Assembly (NCBI RefSeq): GCF_029637705.1
Contig: NZ_CP121252.1
Coordinates: 1,116,001 to 1,180,000, forward strand
Length of the DNA: 64,000 bases
Source of the DNA: Citricoccus muralis
GTDB taxonomy: Bacteria; Actinomycetota; Actinomycetes; Actinomycetales; Micrococcaceae
Direction of reading: 5' to 3'
Shown here: positions 24,966 to 33,575 of the stretch, one piece after another
Layout of the letters: every line of letters begins with the position of its first letter
Position numbering within the stretch: the first letter of the stretch is position 1
The notes under the pieces: model-generated
What the model was told of the DNA's origin: nothing
The model's input: the letters and a program-made list of their open reading frames with translations, nothing else
Databases searched by the model: none
Position numbers and translations under genes: made by a program

Positions 24966-27595
24966 TGCTGGAGAGAATCCGTTCCATTCCCGCGTCCGTC
25001 TGGATCAAGACCGTTGTGGTGCTTACCGGGATCTCCCTGGTTCCGCTGATCTATGCTGGCGCGCTGACCTGGGCCAACGAGGATCCCATGGACCGGCTGG
25101 ACCAGATTCCGGCCGCCATCGTGAACCTGGATGCTCCCGCTACCCAGCCGAGCGCCGCCGGGACGAGCGGGCAGGACCAGGACGCCACCACGCTGACGCT
25201 CGGCGAGGACCTCACCCAGGAGCTGCTGGACTCCGAGGAGTCGCAGAACTTCGACTGGACCCAGATGAGCGCCGACGACGCCGCACGGGCGCTGGAGGAG
25301 GCGGACATCTACGTCGTGCTGACCATCCCTGAGGACTTCTCCGCGGCGGCGGCCTCGCTCGGGGCGGACGACCCACGGGATGCCCTGTCATCGAAGCTGG
25401 AGATCACCGCCAACGACGGCACCAACGTCATCGCCGGCAACATGGCCAACAGTGTGGGGCGGGTGGTGGCTGACACGGTGCGCTCTCAGGTCTCCGAGGA
25501 GTATCTGGAGAACATCTACGTCGGATTCACCACGATCCACGGTCAGGTGTCCGACGCCGCCGATGGTGCCACCGAGCTCGCCGACGGCGCCTCCGACGCC
25601 GAAGGAGGCTCGGCCGAGCTGGTGGTCGGCCTCAACGAGCTCGGCTCGGGCGCGTCCTCTCTGGCCTCCGGGGCTGCCGAGCTGGCCACCGGAGCCAGCA
25701 GTGCCCACGACGGCGCAGCGCAGCTGGCCACCGGCAGCGCCGCACTGGATGAGGGCGCCCACACCCTCAGCAGTGGAGCGCAGCAGCTCTCCGGAGGACT
25801 CTCCACGCTCTCCGATGGTGTCCAGGACGCCGACGACGGCGCACAGACCCTCGCCAGTGGCATGGTCGAGGCCGATGATGCCGCCCAGCAGTTGTCTTCT
25901 GGGCTCAGCGAGATTAACTCCTCGGTGTCCGGGCTGCCCGATACCCTCGATGCGTTCGTCGAGGAAGCGCAGGGGTTTGCGGACGCCGGCAGCGAGCTGG
26001 TCGACGGTCATGAGCAGATCCGTGAGAGTGCGGACGTGGTGACCTCGAGCAGTGCCGACGCCGCAGAGCGCATCGACGCCGCGACCTCAGCGGCGCAGGG
26101 GGTCAAGAGTCAAACCTCCACATTGGCGGCCTCAGCCGATGAGGTGGTGGCCGGGCTGCAGAACTGGGACACCCTCTCTGAGGCACAACGGGACGAGGTG
26201 CTCTCCGGCGCGCAGCAGCTGGCCGGGGGATTGAATGACGTCGATGCTGGCGTCGGTGAACTGCTCGGCACCGAGACCTCCGGAACCGGACTCGCCGGGG
26301 CGCGGGACGCCTCCGACCAGGTGCGCCAGAGCGCCGCAACGATCTCCTCCGGCGTCGACGAGGTGCGCGACGGCATAGAGTCGCTGACCACTGGTTCGGC
26401 GAACCTGGACGAGCTGGTCGAGCCGGTCAGCCAGCGCCTGACCACGCTGACCGATGCCATCGCCGCCGCCGACGACGGGTCGTCGCAGCTCGCTGACGGC
26501 ACAGCACAGCTGCGCTCGGGAGCATCCGCGCTCGCCCAAGGCACCTCCGAGCTGCGCTCCGGCGCGGCCTCAGCGGATACGGCCTCGACCCGACTGGCCG
26601 ACGGTGCCTCCGAGCTCGCCGCCAACACCTCCACCCTGGCCCAGGGGGCCGGCGATCTCTCCGAGGGCGTCGGTCAGCTCGATGCCGGTGCCCAGCGCCT
26701 GGCCGAGGGCAGCGCTACCCTGGCGGAGTCCCTCGGCACGGCCGAGGGTGGCGCCGCGGAACTCAACACCGGGCTGGGGCAGCTGTCCACCGGAGCCGAC
26801 CAGCTCGAGGACGGGCTGGTCTCCGGGGCGGAGGAGATCCCGATGTACGGTGATGCCGACGCCGCGCATCTCTCCGGGGTGGCCGCGGACCCAGTGACGG
26901 CGTCGATGTCCCGGGCCAACGAGGTACCCGCGCTCGGCTACGGCATGGCTGCGTACTTTGTGCCGCTGGCCCTGTGGATCGGCGGGCTGAGCTTCTACCT
27001 GATGTTCCCCGCGCTGCGGGCTCGGGCCATCTACTCCCGCATGCGCTCCTGGCTCATCGGTCCCGTCAGCCTGCTGCCCGGCGTGGCGATGGGGGTGCTG
27101 CAGGCGCTGCTGGTTTGGTCGATGCTGCGTTGGGGACTCGACATCGCCCCCGCCCAGCCAGCGGGTCTACTGGGGATGATGCTGCTGATCAGCCTCACCT
27201 TCGTCACCTTCAACCAGGCGCTGGTCGCACTGCTGGGCAGCCCGGGCAGATTCGTCGGGCTGATCCTGCTGGTGCTGCAGCTGGCCGCGGCCGGGGCCAC
27301 CTATCCGGTGCAGACGGCGGCACCCTTCTTCCAGGCCGTGCACTCCTGGCTGCCCATGACTCATGCGGTCAACGCAGTCCGCTCGTTGATTGCGGGCGGC
27401 GGCTACGGTGTCGGCCACGCCGTGGTCGTGCTGCTGCTGTGGTGTCTCGGTGCTCTGTCCGTCACGGTTGCCGCCGGGGTGATCCAGCGTCGTCGCCATG
27501 ATCGTGGCGCCGAGGTGGAAGAGGGATCGGAATCAGTGGGCATGTCGCTGATCGAGGCGAGCCTCGCGGGCCGACGGCCCGTCACCCGCGGCTGA
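24962..27595 (+). CDS. YhgE/Pip-type large membrane protein
   Basis: A protein of 877 residues. An N-terminal transmembrane segment (KTVVVLTGISLVPLIYAG) and the NxDxP-like ABC-2/Pip N-domain are followed by a ~450-residue extracellular region. That region is built from dozens of 7-residue repeats (GA..LA.G, TL..GA..L) resembling a long helical or beta stalk. The C-terminus has about six transmembrane helices typical of ABC-2 permeases. In Lactococcus, Pip is a phage receptor; other members act in type VII (EsaA-like) secretion or efflux. The start codon overlaps the TetR stop. Confidence 0.85.
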   Translation: MMLERIRSIPASVWIKTVVVLTGISLVPLIYAGALTWANEDPMDRLDQIPAAIVNLDAPATQPSAAGTSGQDQDATTLTLGEDLTQELLDSEESQNFDWTQMSADDAARALEEADIYVVLTIPEDFSAAAASLGADDPRDALSSKLEITANDGTNVIAGNMANSVGRVVADTVRSQVSEEYLENIYVGFTTIHGQVSDAADGATELADGASDAEGGSAELVVGLNELGSGASSLASGAAELATGASSAHDGAAQLATGSAALDEGAHTLSSGAQQLSGGLSTLSDGVQDADDGAQTLASGMVEADDAAQQLSSGLSEINSSVSGLPDTLDAFVEEAQGFADAGSELVDGHEQIRESADVVTSSSADAAERIDAATSAAQGVKSQTSTLAASADEVVAGLQNWDTLSEAQRDEVLSGAQQLAGGLNDVDAGVGELLGTETSGTGLAGARDASDQVRQSAATISSGVDEVRDGIESLTTGSANLDELVEPVSQRLTTLTDAIAAADDGSSQLADGTAQLRSGASALAQGTSELRSGAASADTASTRLADGASELAANTSTLAQGAGDLSEGVGQLDAGAQRLAEGSATLAESLGTAEGGAAELNTGLGQLSTGADQLEDGLVSGAEEIPMYGDADAAHLSGVAADPVTASMSRANEVPALGYGMAAYFVPLALWIGGLSFYLMFPALRARAIYSRMRSWLIGPVSLLPGVAMGVLQALLVWSMLRWGLDIAPAQPAGLLGMMLLISLTFVTFNQALVALLGSPGRFVGLILLVLQLAAAGATYPVQTAAPFFQAVHSWLPMTHAVNAVRSLIAGGGYGVGHAVVVLLLWCLGALSVTVAAGVIQRRRHDRGAEVEEGSESVGMSLIEASLAGRRPVTRG

Positions 27596-27685
27596 ATCAT
27601 CCCGTCGGCGCGGAATCCTGGCTACACTTCCACTGGAAGTTGACGACGGCGGATCCTGCCGCAGAGGATCCGCCACCGACCCGGT

Positions 27686-28339
27686 GTGGAGGGGCGCTTG
27701 GAGGCACTCGATCGTGCGCTGTATGACCACGACGTCGATGCGGTCCGGCGATGGAGTCGCGAGGCCCTGGAATCCGGTGAGGCCGGTGCCGTCGATGAGG
27801 CGCTTGCCGTGCTCGCCCGCCACGCCCGCGACTATCCTGATCAGCCGCTGGCGGCCGAAACGTTCCTGGAAACCCTCGACGCCACCGGGGTGGTGCGCCG
27901 TTACGCCAGTGGCGCGTTGCTGGACCAGGGCGCGGTCGACGATGTCAGTCAGGAAGCACTGATCTCGATCGCCGGTTCGCTGAGCTCCTATACCGGGCAG
28001 TCCAAGGTCACCACCTGGGTGCACAGCATCGTGCGTCGTCGGGTGGTGGATCATCTGCGGCGGCAGCGCTCTACCGCCCCGCTCACCGAGGACCTGGGCC
28101 CGGCCGCCCGGATGAGCTCGATGATCGCCACCCGGGCCACCGTGCAACAAGCCCTCGACGCACTGCCGGATCTGTACCGAGAGCCCGTGGTGCTGCGAGA
28201 TCTCGAAGGCCTGCCGTACAACGAGATCGCCAAACAGCTGGATCGACCTGTGGGTACCGTCAAGGCACAGATCAACCGCGGACGCGCACTGGTGGCTGCC
28301 GGGCTAAGAGGCGACGGAGCCGACGGAGTGAGCGCATGA
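27686..28339 (+). CDS. ECF-type RNA polymerase sigma factor
   Basis: A protein of 217 residues. Region 2 is about residues 70-130 (DDVSQEALISIAGSLSSYTGQSKVTTWVHSIVRRRV). Region 4 is about 152-205, with ALDALPDLYREPVVLRDLEGL and a helix-turn-helix in YNEIAKQLDRPVGTVKAQINRGRAL. An unusual ~65-residue N-terminal extension precedes region 2. The kinase gene starts inside its stop (ATGA). No anti-sigma gene is nearby, so the kinase is the candidate regulator. The GTG at 27686 is the first start of this frame after the upstream gene, but later starts are possible. Confidence 0.85.
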   Translation: MEGRLEALDRALYDHDVDAVRRWSREALESGEAGAVDEALAVLARHARDYPDQPLAAETFLETLDATGVVRRYASGALLDQGAVDDVSQEALISIAGSLSSYTGQSKVTTWVHSIVRRRVVDHLRRQRSTAPLTEDLGPAARMSSMIATRATVQQALDALPDLYREPVVLRDLEGLPYNEIAKQLDRPVGTVKAQINRGRALVAAGLRGDGADGVSA

Positions 28340-29568
28340 CGGCGGGGCTGGACCGCTACCGCCTCGAAGAGGTCATCGGTGTTGGATCTTTTGCGACCGT
28401 GCACCGGGCGGTGGACTCGCTGTTGGAAGACACCGTCGTGGTGAAGCTCCTGGCCGAAAACCACTCGCTGAACCCAGAGGTGCGTGAGCGGTTCATCGGG
28501 GAAGGCCGTAGTTTGCGCAAAGTGGTCGGCCCGCATGTGGTCTCCGTGTACGACATTGGTGAATCCCCGCGTCAACAGCCATACCTGGTGCTCGAACATG
28601 CCGACCGGGGTAGTCTCGCCGAGCGGGTAGACCAGCTGCGCGCCACCGGCTGGACGGCGGAGGCCGAAGACCTGCTCGCCGTGGCTCGCCCCCTGGCCGC
28701 CGGCCTGGATGGGGTGCACCGAGCGCATTTGGTGCACCGGGATTTGAGCCCGTGGAATCTGCTGCTCACCTCCAGCACCCCCGAGAACCCCTCCGTCCGT
28801 CCGGGGGATGCTTCGGTTGGATTACCGCCTCGCGCACCGAAAACCGTGGCGCCGGACGAACGCCTACTGTTGGCCGATCTGGGGATGTGCAAGGACCTGG
28901 CGCTGAACTCCGGGCTGACCGTCTCCGGCGGCACCTCCGGTTTCCGGCCCCCGGAACAAGCCGGTCCCGGCGTCGTGGATACTCGCGCCGATATTTGGGC
29001 AGCCACCGCACTCCTGGCCTGGATCAGCGAAGGATCCCACCTACCCTCGGCGTTTACTCGATTCCTGCGTCACGGCATGCAGGCCAAGCCCGCGCGCCGT
29101 CCGCAGACCATCATGGCCTGGCTCAACGAGCTCGAAGACGCCCTGGCGCCGCAACCCGAACCTGAACCCACCGTGATCCAGGCCGTACCCACCGACGAGC
29201 CGGCCCCGACCCGGCGTTGGGGATTGTTACTCGGGCTGGGCTCAGCCATCGCCATCGTGGCGGTAGTGATCGGCGCGATGTTCGGTATGAGTCTCGGCGA
29301 CGACGAACCAGTCTCCGCGGTGGATGACGCCTCCATCTCCATTTCCGGTCCCTCGGAAGTGACCGTCGGGGAGACCGCCACCTTCACTGCCGACACCACC
29401 GGGGTGGAGAGCTGGGTGTGGACCTTGCCCAGCGGCACCTACCGCACCAATGAGCCCGAGGTGGTGGTCACCGCCACCTCACCGGGAACCACCGTGGTGG
29501 TGCTGCGCGCTCAAGGTCCGGACGGTCAAGAACTCGAGAGTCGACATCCTGTGCGCGTCGTCGAATGA
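28336..29568 (+). CDS. Membrane Ser/Thr protein kinase with extracellular Ig/PKD-like domain
   Basis: A protein of 410 residues. The kinase domain has a Gly loop (GVGSFATV, 15-22), the catalytic Lys37, HRDLSPWN near 134 and ADLG near 181 in place of the usual DFG. An activation loop ends GGTSGFRPPE. A transmembrane helix lies at about 294-317, and the last ~85 residues form one beta-sandwich-like domain with WVWTLPSGTY. It is translationally coupled to the sigma factor and is expected to phosphorylate a partner in response to an outside signal. The downstream OmpA/lipoprotein genes suggest a cell-envelope stimulus. Confidence 0.88.
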   Translation: MTAGLDRYRLEEVIGVGSFATVHRAVDSLLEDTVVVKLLAENHSLNPEVRERFIGEGRSLRKVVGPHVVSVYDIGESPRQQPYLVLEHADRGSLAERVDQLRATGWTAEAEDLLAVARPLAAGLDGVHRAHLVHRDLSPWNLLLTSSTPENPSVRPGDASVGLPPRAPKTVAPDERLLLADLGMCKDLALNSGLTVSGGTSGFRPPEQAGPGVVDTRADIWAATALLAWISEGSHLPSAFTRFLRHGMQAKPARRPQTIMAWLNELEDALAPQPEPEPTVIQAVPTDEPAPTRRWGLLLGLGSAIAIVAVVIGAMFGMSLGDDEPVSAVDDASISISGPSEVTVGETATFTADTTGVESWVWTLPSGTYRTNEPEVVVTATSPGTTVVVLRAQGPDGQELESRHPVRVVE

Positions 29569-29601
29569 CCCAGCCGCGGCGGCCGTGCGAAAAAATTCTT
29601 C

Positions 29602-29627
29602 GGAACCGTGCAACTTTCTGGCCTGTT
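29602..29627 (+). promoter_or_regulatory. Candidate ECF-sigma promoter before the OmpA operon
   Basis: GGAAC at 29602-29606 and GTT at 29625-29627 are separated by exactly 18 bases, the spacing of many actinobacterial ECF promoters. It lies about 80 bases upstream of the first OmpA start, so the adjacent sigma factor is the natural candidate to read it. Two short sequence blocks can occur by chance. Confidence 0.5.
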
Positions 29628-29709
29628 ACGACGACTCATGAATGAACGCACATGACCATAGACCACAGCACGCCACAGCAGAACACGCCGATACCTGAAA
29701 GAGGAGCTG

Positions 29710-30837
29710 ATGATGTTCGCCACCACCTCGCCCCGACACCGGGCCGCCACGCTGAGCTTGGCTGGGGTCCTCACGAAGTTCGACGTCTGCGAAGAGGCCG
29801 AACACTCGGACACCGCCACCGTCACGTGGTTGGAAGACGAGGTGTTCCCGGAGGATGAGACCGCCGAAGCGGTCCCACCGCAAACCGTGGAAACCGATAA
29901 AGGCGACATCGAGATCCCGGGTGCTCCCGCCGCCGTCGTGCCGGAGCGTGTGGGGCAGGGCGGCTGCGTTATCGAATACGACGCCCCCGGAGGGTGCTTG
30001 CCCTCCGTGGAGATCTCTGGCTCCTACATTCCCGGGTACACGGTTCCCGAGCGTCAGATCCCCGCTGGCGAACTCTCCGGCGGTGACACCCACGAGGCGC
30101 TCGTCCAGGAGCCCATGACCGTCGAGGCGGTGGAAACAGAGGGTGTTCGCGCCGACGAGAAATGCCAGCTCGATGAGGACGACGCCGTGGCCGGTCGCGT
30201 GGTTCCCGCGGTGTCGCGTGAAACGATCACCCGGAAGACCCTGTCCCAGGGGGCGGAGCCTCGCCGGACGCTGACCGAGAGCGCCAGCAACACCGATGCC
30301 GGCCGGATCCCTGGATACGGGCTCAACGGCTACAGCGTCGCCGGTCTGTCCGTGTCAGGCGCCTCGATGCCCGGGGAGACCCTCTCCGGGAAGATCCTGG
30401 AGGGGACCGATGGCACGGATACGGCCGAGCGTGACGGCGAGGTGTACTTCACCACCGAAGGCGATGTCCTCTTCGACAGTGATGCCCACGAGCTGCGCTC
30501 CGGCGCCGAGACCGAGCTGTCCGCCATCGCCGAGGAAATTGCCGAGCAGGGTGAAGGCGTGTCGATCACGGTGGAGGGCCACACCGATAACCTGGCCACC
30601 AGCGTCTACGACGACAACCAGGACCTCGCGGAACAGCGCGCCGAAGCTGTGGTGGACTGGCTGGTCAGCAATACCGACGTACCTGAATCGGCCATCACCG
30701 CGGAAGGACTCGGTGAAGATTACCCACGGGCTTCCAACGACACGGATGAGGGGCGTCAGCTCAATCGCCGCGTCGTTATCACCGTCACGCCTGCGGATCA
30801 CGAACCCAAGACCGACATCGATGTCGAAGACAACTGA
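29710..30837 (+). CDS. OmpA-family C-terminal domain protein (first of two)
   Basis: A protein of 375 residues. The C-terminal ~110 residues are an OmpA/MotB peptidoglycan-binding domain: VLFDSDAHEL near 258, VEGHTDNL near 292 and QRAEAVVDWLVS, ending QLNRRVVITV. The middle (about 60-240) is acidic with five Cys and proline-rich repeats. The N-terminus (MMFATTSPRHRAATLSLAGVL then TKFDVCEEAE) looks like a secretion signal that stops too early, so export is uncertain. An AAAGAGGAG ribosome-binding site precedes the ATG, and an ECF-like promoter lies upstream. It is followed by a lipoprotein gene 28 bases on. Confidence 0.8.
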   Translation: MMFATTSPRHRAATLSLAGVLTKFDVCEEAEHSDTATVTWLEDEVFPEDETAEAVPPQTVETDKGDIEIPGAPAAVVPERVGQGGCVIEYDAPGGCLPSVEISGSYIPGYTVPERQIPAGELSGGDTHEALVQEPMTVEAVETEGVRADEKCQLDEDDAVAGRVVPAVSRETITRKTLSQGAEPRRTLTESASNTDAGRIPGYGLNGYSVAGLSVSGASMPGETLSGKILEGTDGTDTAERDGEVYFTTEGDVLFDSDAHELRSGAETELSAIAEEIAEQGEGVSITVEGHTDNLATSVYDDNQDLAEQRAEAVVDWLVSNTDVPESAITAEGLGEDYPRASNDTDEGRQLNRRVVITVTPADHEPKTDIDVEDN

Positions 30838-30865
30838 GACGTTTCAGACGAAGGAGAACACCAAC

Positions 30866-31603
30866 ATGACCGCACGTACCTCCACCCGCACCACGCTGTC
30901 GGCCCTGCTCCTCACCGGAGCCCTGGCCCTGAGCGCCTGCTCCACCGATGACTCCAACGCCGGATTCACCGAGGGGGACGACGCGACCGAACAGGCCGCC
31001 GTCACCGAGGAGACCACCGATGACGCGGCGCCAGACGAGGGCACTGACGCCAACGCCTCCGACGGCGAGAACAACGAGAACAGCAACAACAGCGTCCCCA
31101 ACACGCAGATCACCGCTGATGACGCCGTCGAGACCGTCACCTATGACATCCCCAACGACGACATCGATGGCACCATCACCGTCGGGTTCCACAGCCTGAA
31201 GGTGCGCGGCGAGACCATGGAACTGACCCTGACCTACACCCCGGAATTCGAGGGCGGCAATTCTTACAACTTGTGGCAGTTGCACAGCAGTGATCACTCT
31301 GCCGTCGCCCCGGCGCTGTTCGACCGCGAGAACCTGAAGCGGTACGACATTCTGCGTGCCGGACCGGAGTGGGAATCGGGGGATGTGTGGAATTCGAGTC
31401 ACCTCGTGACCCGGCTGAACTCCGGAGACACCCAGGTCTACCAAGCCACCTTCGCCGCGCCGCAGGACGACATCGACACGATCAACGTTGCCGTCTCCGC
31501 GGCCCCAGAATTCGAGGACGTGCAGATCGAGCGCGAGGGAGAGTCGTCCGGATCTTCGTCTGAGTCGGCATCCACAGAGGAGACGACGGAGGAGGAGAAC
31601 TGA
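30866..31603 (+). CDS. Acidic lipoprotein of unknown function
   Basis: A protein of 245 residues. The signal peptide ends in the lipobox LSAC, so Cys25 should be lipidated. A ~50-residue Asp/Glu/Thr/Asn-rich spacer follows, then a beta-sandwich-like domain at about 90-220 (ETMELTLTYTPEF, NLWQLHSSDHS, QVYQATFAAP), and an acidic Ser/Glu tail. AAGGAG precedes the ATG; a much longer frame starting at 30296 is an artefact overlapping the OmpA gene. It lies between two OmpA-domain genes, and its stop shares bases with the next start (TGATG). Confidence 0.82.
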   Translation: MTARTSTRTTLSALLLTGALALSACSTDDSNAGFTEGDDATEQAAVTEETTDDAAPDEGTDANASDGENNENSNNSVPNTQITADDAVETVTYDIPNDDIDGTITVGFHSLKVRGETMELTLTYTPEFEGGNSYNLWQLHSSDHSAVAPALFDRENLKRYDILRAGPEWESGDVWNSSHLVTRLNSGDTQVYQATFAAPQDDIDTINVAVSAAPEFEDVQIEREGESSGSSSESASTEETTEEEN

Positions 31604-32217
31604 TGCGCCGCCACCACCAGCTACCACGCACCGCGACAGCGGGCCTCGCCAGTGCCGTCATGGTGATCGGACTGACCCTCACCTCGGCACCGTTCGCGCT
31701 CGCCGCCACCACCGACGACTCCGAGGCCGCCATGCCCGACGTCGACTGGGAGGTGACCGACAAGATCATCTCCGAATCGATCACCGAGTTCAGCGTGGAT
31801 GATTCCATCACCCAATTCGCTGTGGAGGAGTCAGTCATCTCCCTCGGTTCCGCAGAATCCGACGAAGAAGACGTGATCGTGCTGGAAGCCGACATCCTGT
31901 TCTCCGCCATGCTCTGGGACCTCTCCGATGCGGCGGAAAAGCGGATCGCGGAGCTCGCCGAGGAGGTTCCCGACGGCGCTAGCGTGCAGGTTCACGGACA
32001 CACCGATTCTCGCCCCATGCCCGAGGGCCACGAGGTGGACAACCAGGGACTCTCAGAAAACCGCGCCCAAGCGGTCGCCGATGCCCTGGCCGAAGCCCGC
32101 CCGGACCTGGAACTGGAGGTCGAAGGATTCGGCGACACCCAGCCGGCAGAGACGGAGTCCGAGGACGATCCGGGGTCCTACGCCGCGAACCGGCGCGTAG
32201 AGATCCGCTTCGGCTGA
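31603..32217 (+). CDS. Secreted OmpA-family protein (second)
   Basis: A protein of 204 residues. A clear signal peptide ends ALAATT near residue 36. A short acidic linker leads to an OmpA/MotB domain from about 95 to the end: ILFSAMLWDLSDAAEKRI, VHGHTDSR, LSENRAQAVADAL and AANRRVEIRFG. The ATG overlaps the preceding stop (TGATG), so the two are translated together. The domain binds peptidoglycan in many bacteria. Its presence in a bacterium without an outer membrane suggests wall anchoring. Confidence 0.88.
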   Translation: MRRHHQLPRTATAGLASAVMVIGLTLTSAPFALAATTDDSEAAMPDVDWEVTDKIISESITEFSVDDSITQFAVEESVISLGSAESDEEDVIVLEADILFSAMLWDLSDAAEKRIAELAEEVPDGASVQVHGHTDSRPMPEGHEVDNQGLSENRAQAVADALAEARPDLELEVEGFGDTQPAETESEDDPGSYAANRRVEIRFG

Positions 32218-32285
32218 GCCTGGGTCCACAAGCAGAACCACGCAGGTAGGAGACGCGCCGGGTTTCTGGGATAATCAAAGGTAGT

Positions 32286-33575
32286 ATGACTGCTCTTTCC
32301 CAGAACCCGGCGCCCGCTGCGCCATCCCAGACTCCCGCACCCGGTGTCCGGCACGCCCGTAACCGGGTGATCGGTGCACCCTCTGATGAGGGCTCCCCGC
32401 ATCCGCCGGCCCGCTCGTCCACCATCTCACTGCCCCCACTGCAGCTCGGCCCGCTCACCATTGATGTACCCGTGGTGCTGGCTCCGATGGCCGGCATCAC
32501 CAACACCGCTTTCCGCCGCCTGTGCCGCGAATACGGGGGAGGCCTCTACGTCTCCGAGATGGTCACCGCTCGCGCGCTGGTGGAGCGCAACCCGGAATCG
32601 ATGCGCATCATTCACCACGACCCGGACGAGACCCCGCGTTCAGTGCAGGTTTACTCGGTGGACCCGGTGACCACCCGTGACGCGGTGCGGATGCTGGTTG
32701 AAGAAGACCACGCCGACCACATCGATCTGAACTTCGGATGCCCGGTCCCGAAGGTCACCAAGAACGGCGGCGGCTCCGCCCTGCCTTGGAAAATTGATCT
32801 CTTCGCGTCCATCGTCGCCGCCACCGTGCGCGAAGCCTCGAAGAAGAACATTCCGGTCACCGTGAAAATGCGCCGCGGCATCGACGAGGACCACCTCACT
32901 TACCTCGAGGCCGGACGGCGCGCCGTCGATCTTGGGGTCGCCGCCGTCGCCCTGCACGGTCGCACCATGCAGCAGCACTACTCCGGCCAGGCCAACTGGG
33001 ACTCCATCGCCCGGCTGCGCGAAAGCCTCCCCGCCGAGGTGCCCGTGCTGGGCAATGGCGACATCTGGTCCGCCGAGCACGCGATCGCCATGGTGGAGCA
33101 CACCGGGGTCAACGGCGTAGTCATCGGCCGTGGCTGCCAGGGCCGCCCCTGGCTGTTTGGCGACCTGCAGAATGCCTTCACCGGCTCCACGGAGCGCTAC
33201 CGTCCCAGCCTCGGCGACGTGGCCGATTCCTTCTACCGCCATGCCGAGCTGTTGGTCGACACCTTTGGCGGCGATGAAGCCAAAGCACTGCGCGATATCC
33301 GCAAGCACGTGGCCTGGTACTTCAAGGGCTACCCGGTCGGCGGCGAACTGCGCGCCTCACTGGCCCAAGTGATGGACCTGGCCATGCTCGAGGACCTGCT
33401 CAGCCAACTCGACCGCGAAACCCCCTACCCGGGCGCCGACGTCGAAGGACCCCGCGGTCGAGCCGGTTCTCCCAAACGCCCGCACCTGCCGCAGGGCTGG
33501 CTGGACTCCCAGGAGCTCAACGAGCGCCAGCGCGAACTCATCAAGGCAGCCGAACTGGACGTCTCCGGTGGCTGA
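32286..33575 (+). CDS. dus: tRNA-dihydrouridine synthase (DusB-like)
   Basis: A flavoenzyme of 429 residues that reduces specific uridines in tRNA D-loops with FMN and NADPH. It shows APMAGITNTAFRRLCREYGGGLYVSEM at about 66-92, the catalytic Cys in NFGCPVPKVTKNGGG near 153, and GNGDIWS plus GVVIGRGCQGRPWLF in the phosphate-binding region. An N-terminal extension of ~50 Pro/Ala-rich residues precedes the barrel. A GATAAT-like -10 lies just upstream. dgt overlaps its end by eight bases. Confidence 0.93.
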   Translation: MTALSQNPAPAAPSQTPAPGVRHARNRVIGAPSDEGSPHPPARSSTISLPPLQLGPLTIDVPVVLAPMAGITNTAFRRLCREYGGGLYVSEMVTARALVERNPESMRIIHHDPDETPRSVQVYSVDPVTTRDAVRMLVEEDHADHIDLNFGCPVPKVTKNGGGSALPWKIDLFASIVAATVREASKKNIPVTVKMRRGIDEDHLTYLEAGRRAVDLGVAAVALHGRTMQQHYSGQANWDSIARLRESLPAEVPVLGNGDIWSAEHAIAMVEHTGVNGVVIGRGCQGRPWLFGDLQNAFTGSTERYRPSLGDVADSFYRHAELLVDTFGGDEAKALRDIRKHVAWYFKGYPVGGELRASLAQVMDLAMLEDLLSQLDRETPYPGADVEGPRGRAGSPKRPHLPQGWLDSQELNERQRELIKAAELDVSGG

